From Clostridia bacterium (lineage in GTDB: Bacteria > Bacillota > Clostridia > Oscillospirales > Acutalibacteraceae): a DNA stretch of 20,041 nt. Location: the NCBI GenBank assembly GCA_017381395.1, contig JAFOCH010000135.1, forward strand, positions 1 through 20,041. The letters run 5' to 3'. Within the stretch, counting starts at the first letter, position 1. Every line of letters begins with the position of its first letter. The notes under the pieces are model-generated. The model did not search any database and was not told where the DNA came from. It was given only the letters and a program-made list of their open reading frames with translations. Made by a program: the position numbers and the translations under genes. Of this stretch, positions 15,138 through 20,041 are shown piece by piece.

Positions 15138-17078
15138 ATGAAAAAGTTTAAACAAGCGTTTGTTATCACGGTAGCGGTCTTAACAGGGCTGATGCTGATA
15201 ATGTCGCTTTTTGTCGGTATATATAGTCAAACGGCGGCAATCGTGGGGCTCATTTTGACCATCGGTTGTGCTGTTGCCTTTTTCGTTGTTTATATCAATC
15301 GCCAGAATCATTTAAAGCAGTTTATCGACCTGGTCGAAAGACAGACGGGCGGTAGGTCAAAGCTTATGGAGCGGCTTCGTATGCCTGCCATCGTGATAAA
15401 GGATGACGAAATAATTTGGTACAATTCCGCATTTCGTAACGATATTTCGCAGGGTAGGGATATTTACGGCTGCGGAGTCGACGTTATCATCACGCCCGAG
15501 CAGTTAAAATGCGTCAAAAATGGCTTTGTCGATATTGCGCTTGACGATAAATTCTACCGTGTCTACGGGTCAAAGGCGTATGACGGCGGAATGATACTTT
15601 ACTTTGTCGATATGACCGAGTACGAAAATTTGGTAAAGCGTTATAACGACAACTTGCCCGTTGTAATGCTCGTGACCATTGACAATTTAGAGGAGCTTCA
15701 GCGCGGAGCAAGGGATAGTGAAAAGGCAGAAATCGTTTCTGCGATAAGTAAAAAAATTGAGGACTATGCGGCAAAGCTTGACTGTATGTATTACAAGCTT
15801 TCGACCGATAGCTACCTCCTCGTCACTGACGAATATTTTCTTTCGTTAGCCATTAGTGACCGATTTGACATTCTCAAAGAGGTTCGTTCAATCGACTTTG
15901 GCGAAAGGGGATATGCAACCCTTTCGATTGGCGTCGGTCACGGAAGCGAAAGTGTACTTGAATGCGAGGATATTGCCCGTCAGGCGCTTGATATGGCGCT
16001 TGGACGCGGCGGTGACCAGGCAGCGGTAAAGACGGATGACGATTACGAATTTTTCGGCGGGGCATCCTCCACCTCGTCAAAGAGAACGAGGGTACGTACA
16101 CGAATTGTTGCCTCGGCGTTAAAGGAACTTATCGCCGATACCGACCGAGTTCTTTTGGTCGGCCACCGATTTGCCGATTTGGACAGCTTCGGCTCCTGCT
16201 ACGGAATGTATAGCGCAATTACCGCAATGGGCAAGGAGGCAAATGTCGTGGTCAACCGTGACACTGCTCTCTGCACCCAGCTTATTGATTATGTAGAAGA
16301 AAATGGGGACGAGGGTTGCGTAATTTCGCCCGAACAGGCACTCGCAATGGTAACTAAAAAAACCATGCTTATCATCTGCGATACGCATAGACGAAGTTTC
16401 CTCGATTGCCCCGAATTGTACGACGCTTGTACCGCGACCGTAATCATCGACCATCATAGAAAGACGGTTGATTATATCGACAATGCGGTTATATTCTATC
16501 ACGACCCGTACGCGTCGAGTGCCTGCGAGCTTGTCAGCGAGCTTGTGCAGTACATCCAGCCCCGAATAGGAAAGGTCGAAGCAGAGGCGCTTCTTTCGGG
16601 AATAATGCTCGACACCCGCAACTTTGTCCTTCACGCAGGGGCGCGAACCTTTGAGGCGGCGGCGTTTCTTAGAAATTGTGGTGCTTCAACCGTCACGGTA
16701 AAGGGCTTTTTCAAAAGTGGCTTTAACGTGTATAAGGAACGTGCGTCGATTATTGCCGACGCGCACGTTTACGGCGACTGTGCCATTTCGCGAACCGAGT
16801 CGCTTGACAAGGACGTTCGCATAGCGGCATCGCAGGCGGCTGACGAAATGCTCGGAATAAATGGTGTTCACGCATCATTCGTTTTATTCCATTCGGGCGA
16901 TATAATCAATATTTCCGCCCGTTCATTAGGGGTAATTAACGTACAGCTTATAATGGAAACGCTCGGCGGTGGCGGCCACTTAACAATGGCGGCTGCACAG
17001 CTTGCCGATTGCGATATGGACGACGCGGTACGACAGCTTGCGGCGGCAATCGACAAATACCGCGAGGAACAAAAATAA
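15138..17078 (+). CDS. gdpP: GdpP-type cyclic-di-AMP phosphodiesterase
   Basis: GdpP hydrolyses c-di-AMP to pApA and so controls potassium, osmotic and cell wall homeostasis. The 646 residues show two N-terminal transmembrane helices (about 8-28 and 33-53), a PAS-like sensor (about 80-165), a degenerate GGDEF domain (about 172-300) with no GGDEF motif, and a DHH/DHHA1 catalytic unit. Catalytic residues are complete: H343, D347 and D349 in VGHRFADLDS, D415 in CDTHR, D438-H439-H440, D492 in LDTRNF, and the GGGGH motif at 610-614. The enzyme should therefore be active and membrane-bound with its domains in the cytoplasm. A GGGAGG ribosome binding site lies 10 bases upstream. It sits between rnj and rplI; a gdpP-rplI-dnaB order is common in Bacillota, and no promoter or terminator separates the genes. 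Confidence 0.95.
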   Translation: MKKFKQAFVITVAVLTGLMLIMSLFVGIYSQTAAIVGLILTIGCAVAFFVVYINRQNHLKQFIDLVERQTGGRSKLMERLRMPAIVIKDDEIIWYNSAFRNDISQGRDIYGCGVDVIITPEQLKCVKNGFVDIALDDKFYRVYGSKAYDGGMILYFVDMTEYENLVKRYNDNLPVVMLVTIDNLEELQRGARDSEKAEIVSAISKKIEDYAAKLDCMYYKLSTDSYLLVTDEYFLSLAISDRFDILKEVRSIDFGERGYATLSIGVGHGSESVLECEDIARQALDMALGRGGDQAAVKTDDDYEFFGGASSTSSKRTRVRTRIVASALKELIADTDRVLLVGHRFADLDSFGSCYGMYSAITAMGKEANVVVNRDTALCTQLIDYVEENGDEGCVISPEQALAMVTKKTMLIICDTHRRSFLDCPELYDACTATVIIDHHRKTVDYIDNAVIFYHDPYASSACELVSELVQYIQPRIGKVEAEALLSGIMLDTRNFVLHAGARTFEAAAFLRNCGASTVTVKGFFKSGFNVYKERASIIADAHVYGDCAISRTESLDKDVRIAASQAADEMLGINGVHASFVLFHSGDIINISARSLGVINVQLIMETLGGGGHLTMAAAQLADCDMDDAVRQLAAAIDKYREEQK

Positions 17079-17102
17079 TTAGTTTCAAGGAGATAAATAC
17101 TT

Positions 17103-17546
17103 ATGAAGGTTATACTTACAGCAGACGTAAAGGGAAAGGGCAAAAAGGGCGAAATGGTAACCGTATCCGACGGCTATGCTCGCAACTTTCTATTTCCGCG
17201 TAATTTAGCAATAAACGCCGACGCTCAGGCGATGACCGAGCTTAAAAACCGCGAGGAATCAAAGGCGTTTCACATCGCCGAGGATAAAAAGGCGGCACAG
17301 GCAATCTGCGACAAAATCAATAAGCAGACTGTGGTTATAAAGGCAAAGGCAGGCGCATCGGGTAAGCTTTACGGCGCAATTACGTCAAAGGAAATTGCCG
17401 ACGAGATAAAGAAGCAGTTTGCCGTCGACGTTGATAAGAGAAAGATTTCGGTAAACGATATAAAGGCGGCAGGAGAATATTCCGCCGACGTAAAGCTTTA
17501 TAACGGCATTGTGGCAAGCATTACCGTAAGCGTAGTCGTAGCGTAA
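17103..17546 (+). CDS. rplI: 50S ribosomal protein L9
   Basis: L9 binds domain V of 23S rRNA near the base of the L1 stalk and helps limit ribosome slippage and stacking. The 147 residues match the usual length. The N-terminal rRNA-binding domain shows MKVILTADVKGKGKKGEMV and the signature GYARNFLFPRNLA. A long connecting helix follows (about 40-75), and then the C-terminal domain (GASGKLYGAITSKEIADEI). An AAGGAG ribosome binding site lies just before the start. The gene begins 24 bases after gdpP and ends 47 bases before dnaB. Confidence 0.97.
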   Translation: MKVILTADVKGKGKKGEMVTVSDGYARNFLFPRNLAINADAQAMTELKNREESKAFHIAEDKKAAQAICDKINKQTVVIKAKAGASGKLYGAITSKEIADEIKKQFAVDVDKRKISVNDIKAAGEYSADVKLYNGIVASITVSVVVA

Positions 17547-17593
17547 AAAACACCCATCTTTGAGGATAAATAAATTATTTCAGAGGTTTAATT

Positions 17594-18970
17594 ATGTCTG
17601 ACAATCGTAATTTTGATTTACTGGGTAATAATATCACCCCGTTTAGCGCAGAAGCGGAGCAATCAATACTCGGATCGGTGCTTATCGCACCCGAAAGCAT
17701 GGACAAGCTCAGCGGAAGTATTAAAACAGAGCATTTTTACATACATCAGCATCAGGAAATTTATAATGTTCTGTCGGATATGTACGCGCTCAATAGGGTT
17801 ATCGACCCTGTCACCGTTTTAAACGAGTTAAAGGAACGCGGAGTATATGACGACGCAGGCGGAAAGGCGTATATTACCCAGCTTGTTCAGTTGGTACCCA
17901 CCGCAGCTAATCTGGATGCTTACATTTCCATCGTAAAGGAAAAATATTATACCCGTTCACTTATGCAGGCGGCACAGACCATTCTCGCCGACATCGAGGA
18001 TAATGCGGGTACATCTACCCAGCTTATCGAACGAGCAGAGGAGAATATTTATAATATCCGAAAGGGTAGAGAAACCTCGGGCCTTGTTCACATTCGCGAT
18101 GTTCTCCGCAACGAAACCATTCACCGAATCGACTGCCTCAATAACGAGGAAACTCGCGGCGACTATATCGGAATCCCTTGCGGAATAAACGCGCTTGATG
18201 ATATGCTTACGGGACTCAATAAGAGCGACCTGATTATTCTCGGCGCTCGACCCGGTATGGGTAAAACATCGTTTGCGCTTAATATTGCCCGTCACGTTGC
18301 CTTGAAGGAGAAAAAGACGGTTTGTTTCTTCTCACTCGAAATGACGCGTGATCAGTTGGCGCAGCGACTTCTTTCGGCAGAGGCGTGCATCTCGAGCGAA
18401 AAGCTCCGTACAGGAAAGATTGAGGGCAGCGAATGGACAAATCTCGTTCAGGCGACCGAAATTCTGTCAAAGGCAGAGATTTACGTTGACCAGACCACCC
18501 GAATTACAGTAAACGAGATGAAGGCAAAGTTGCGCCGAATGGATAAGGTTGACCTGGTAATTATCGACTATCTCGGACTCATGGCATCGACCAAAAAGAC
18601 GGATAATCAGGCGCAAATCATTGGCGACATTACCCAGAATTTAAAGAATATGGCAAAGGAACTTAACGTTCCCATTATCTGTGCCGCACAGCTAAACCGT
18701 GGCGGCGAAGGTCCTGATAAAAAGAATCATCGTCCCGGACTTGCAAGTCTTCGAGATTCGGGCTCAATCGAACAGGATGCCGACATCGTTCTTTTCCTTT
18801 ATCGTGAGCATTATTACGACACCGAAAAGAATGACCCAGAGCAGTATGTTGACGAGCACAAGGCGACCTGCATCGTAGCAAAGAATCGTCATGGACGTAC
18901 GGGTGACGTTCCGCTTTATTGGGACGGCGAGCATACCCGATTTACTTCGGTGGCAACCAATGTTGAATAA
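17594..18970 (+). CDS. dnaB: Replicative DNA helicase DnaB
   Basis: DnaB is the hexameric 5'-3' helicase that unwinds the replication fork and recruits primase. The 458-residue length is typical. The N-terminal primase-interacting domain (about 15-115) begins with PFSAEAEQSILGSVL. A linker follows, and then the RecA-like motor with Walker A GARPGMGKTS (217-226), a switch segment FFSLEM (245-250), Walker B LVIIDYLGLM (321-330) and the C-terminal segment DSGSIEQDADIVLFLYR. No intein or insertion is seen at the Walker A site. An AGAGGT ribosome binding site lies 7 bases upstream. The last codons overlap the start of tilS by 11 bases, which suggests coupled translation. Confidence 0.97.
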   Translation: MSDNRNFDLLGNNITPFSAEAEQSILGSVLIAPESMDKLSGSIKTEHFYIHQHQEIYNVLSDMYALNRVIDPVTVLNELKERGVYDDAGGKAYITQLVQLVPTAANLDAYISIVKEKYYTRSLMQAAQTILADIEDNAGTSTQLIERAEENIYNIRKGRETSGLVHIRDVLRNETIHRIDCLNNEETRGDYIGIPCGINALDDMLTGLNKSDLIILGARPGMGKTSFALNIARHVALKEKKTVCFFSLEMTRDQLAQRLLSAEACISSEKLRTGKIEGSEWTNLVQATEILSKAEIYVDQTTRITVNEMKAKLRRMDKVDLVIIDYLGLMASTKKTDNQAQIIGDITQNLKNMAKELNVPIICAAQLNRGGEGPDKKNHRPGLASLRDSGSIEQDADIVLFLYREHYYDTEKNDPEQYVDEHKATCIVAKNRHGRTGDVPLYWDGEHTRFTSVATNVE

Positions 18971-20041
18971 AATCGAAAAGACGGCGCAGCGCTACAACCT
19001 TTTTCAAAAGGGTGACAGCATAACGGTAGCCCTTTCGGGCGGAGCCGATTCCACTGCGCTTTTACACGCACTCGTTCAGCTTGGCGAAAAATATTCGCTT
19101 AACGTAACCGCCGCCCATCTTAATCATAAATTGCGCGGTGACGAATCGGATCGCGACGAGCATTTTGTACGAAAGATGTGCGACGATTTGGGTGTTGAGC
19201 TTGTTTGCGAATCTGCCGATATTCCGTCGCTTGCGAAAAAAGGCGAGGGCATCGAGGAATGTGCCCGACGGGTGAGATACGACTTTTTGCAAAGAAACGC
19301 AAAGGGTAAAATCGCAACCGCCCATTCGGCCGACGATAATATCGAAACGGTTATTTTCAATCTCACACGCGGCTCGGGAATAAAGGGCGGCTGCGGAATC
19401 CCTCCCGTCAGGGATAATATCATTCGTCCGCTTATTATGTGTACGCGTGCCGAAATTGAGGAATATTGCGAAAAAAACCGACTTTCCTTTGTCACCGACA
19501 GTAGTAATCTGACCGATGAATATACGCGAAACCGCATTCGTCATAATGTTATCCCCGTGTTAAAGGAGATAAATTCGGCGGCAGGGGATAGCTTTTACCG
19601 CTTTACGTCGGCAATGAATGACGTGAACGATTTGGTTGACGGCCTCGCTTTCGATGCGTTAAGCTTGGCAAAATCGGACAAAGGGTATGACGTCGAACGA
19701 TTAGCCGACTTGCATATTTCGGTACTGACCAGGGCAGTTCAAATCATACTTAACGAAAATGACTCAATGCCCGACAGCGAGCATATCGGCTCGGTTGTAA
19801 AGCTTATTAAGGATAAAAAGGGCAAATGCCAATTAAACGGCGGACTTTTTGCTGAGGTAAAGGGTAATCAACTTGTCATTTATGGCAAAGAAACAAAAAA
19901 TATTACCGTCACACCGTGTTATGACTTTGTTAACAAACGCGTGACATTTGGCGAAATTTCGCTCCAAAGTGAGCTGATTTCGGCCGATAAAGTTAATAAT
20001 TTATTAGCAAAAAATCTGATAGATTATGATAAAATAGAGGG
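18960..20041 (+). CDS. tilS: tRNA(Ile)-lysidine synthetase TilS, cut by the window end
   Basis: TilS adds lysine to C34 of the tRNA-Ile that carries a CAU anticodon, changing its reading to AUA; it is essential in most bacteria. The reading frame stays open for 360 codons to the end of the window, so the C-terminus is missing. The PP-loop SGGADST is at residues 26-32. The N-terminal synthetase domain shows AAHLNHKLRG, TAHSADDNIETVIFNLTRGS, TDSSNLTDEYTRNRIRHNVI and PVL. The start ATG at 18960-18962 lies inside the end of dnaB (11-base overlap), with only a weak GGTGG upstream, consistent with translational coupling. A TTG one codon later is a less likely start. Most of the substrate-binding middle domain is present; the C-terminal domain is incomplete. 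Confidence 0.94.
   Translation, partial: MLNKIEKTAQRYNLFQKGDSITVALSGGADSTALLHALVQLGEKYSLNVTAAHLNHKLRGDESDRDEHFVRKMCDDLGVELVCESADIPSLAKKGEGIEECARRVRYDFLQRNAKGKIATAHSADDNIETVIFNLTRGSGIKGGCGIPPVRDNIIRPLIMCTRAEIEEYCEKNRLSFVTDSSNLTDEYTRNRIRHNVIPVLKEINSAAGDSFYRFTSAMNDVNDLVDGLAFDALSLAKSDKGYDVERLADLHISVLTRAVQIILNENDSMPDSEHIGSVVKLIKDKKGKCQLNGGLFAEVKGNQLVIYGKETKNITVTPCYDFVNKRVTFGEISLQSELISADKVNNLLAKNLIDYDKIE

Noticed and set aside
16119..16634. Minus-strand open frame of 171 codons inside gdpP
   Set aside because: It lies opposite the DHH catalytic region, has no recognisable domain, and the sense frame carries all catalytic motifs.
19062..19544. Minus-strand open frames opposite tilS
   Set aside because: The plus strand encodes an uninterrupted TilS with its PP-loop and HNVIP motifs; the reverse frames are by-products.

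Overview
The window reads as a chromosomal segment of a low-to-moderate-GC Bacillota, most likely a member of the Clostridia (Oscillospirales-like). The reasons are an AbrB/SpoVT-type regulator, RNase J, a GdpP-type c-di-AMP phosphodiesterase, the order rnj-gdpP-rplI-dnaB-tilS, strong AGGAGG-type ribosome binding sites and consensus sigma-A promoters. The taxon is inferred from gene content; no rRNA or tRNA gene is present.

Layout. (1) Positions 1-3.7 kb are AT-rich and accessory: a small four-helix membrane protein, a short AbrB-like protein with an abnormal C-terminal half, a broken acyltransferase-3 gene that keeps its promoter, ribosome binding site and terminator, and a BspA-like leucine-rich-repeat protein on the minus strand. 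Each unit is bounded by clear intrinsic terminators. (2) Positions 3.7-10.1 kb hold a minus-strand operon of four genes read from 10067 down to 3713: an ABC exporter half with an N-terminal PH-like domain and zinc ribbon, a DUF1854 protein whose first 44 codons overlap that ABC gene in another frame, a second ABC half of the same unusual architecture, and an MFS transporter. A TTGACA-17-TATAAT promoter lies directly in front and a strong terminator lies behind. (3) Positions 10.1-12.74 kb hold a second minus-strand operon, a ComM/YifB-type AAA ATPase followed by mnmA (tRNA 2-thiouridylase). (4) Positions 12.74-13.13 kb form a divergent regulatory region with a promoter for each side and a leader of about 173 nt for the plus-strand operon. 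(5) From 13.13 kb to the window end runs a plus-strand housekeeping operon: rnj, gdpP, rplI, dnaB and a 3'-truncated tilS.

How the genes work together. The plus-strand operon links mRNA turnover, c-di-AMP breakdown, ribosome structure, replication fork unwinding and tRNA-Ile maturation. The minus-strand ABC-DUF1854-ABC-MFS operon looks like one export system: two similar half-transporters, both with intact ATPase motifs, each carrying a cytoplasmic sensing or tethering module, plus a soluble partner. Its substrate is unknown, and it is the best candidate here for an uncharacterised system. The remaining oddities are decay or remodelling at the accessory end and the GC-rich dual-frame tract where the ABC gene and the DUF1854 gene overlap.
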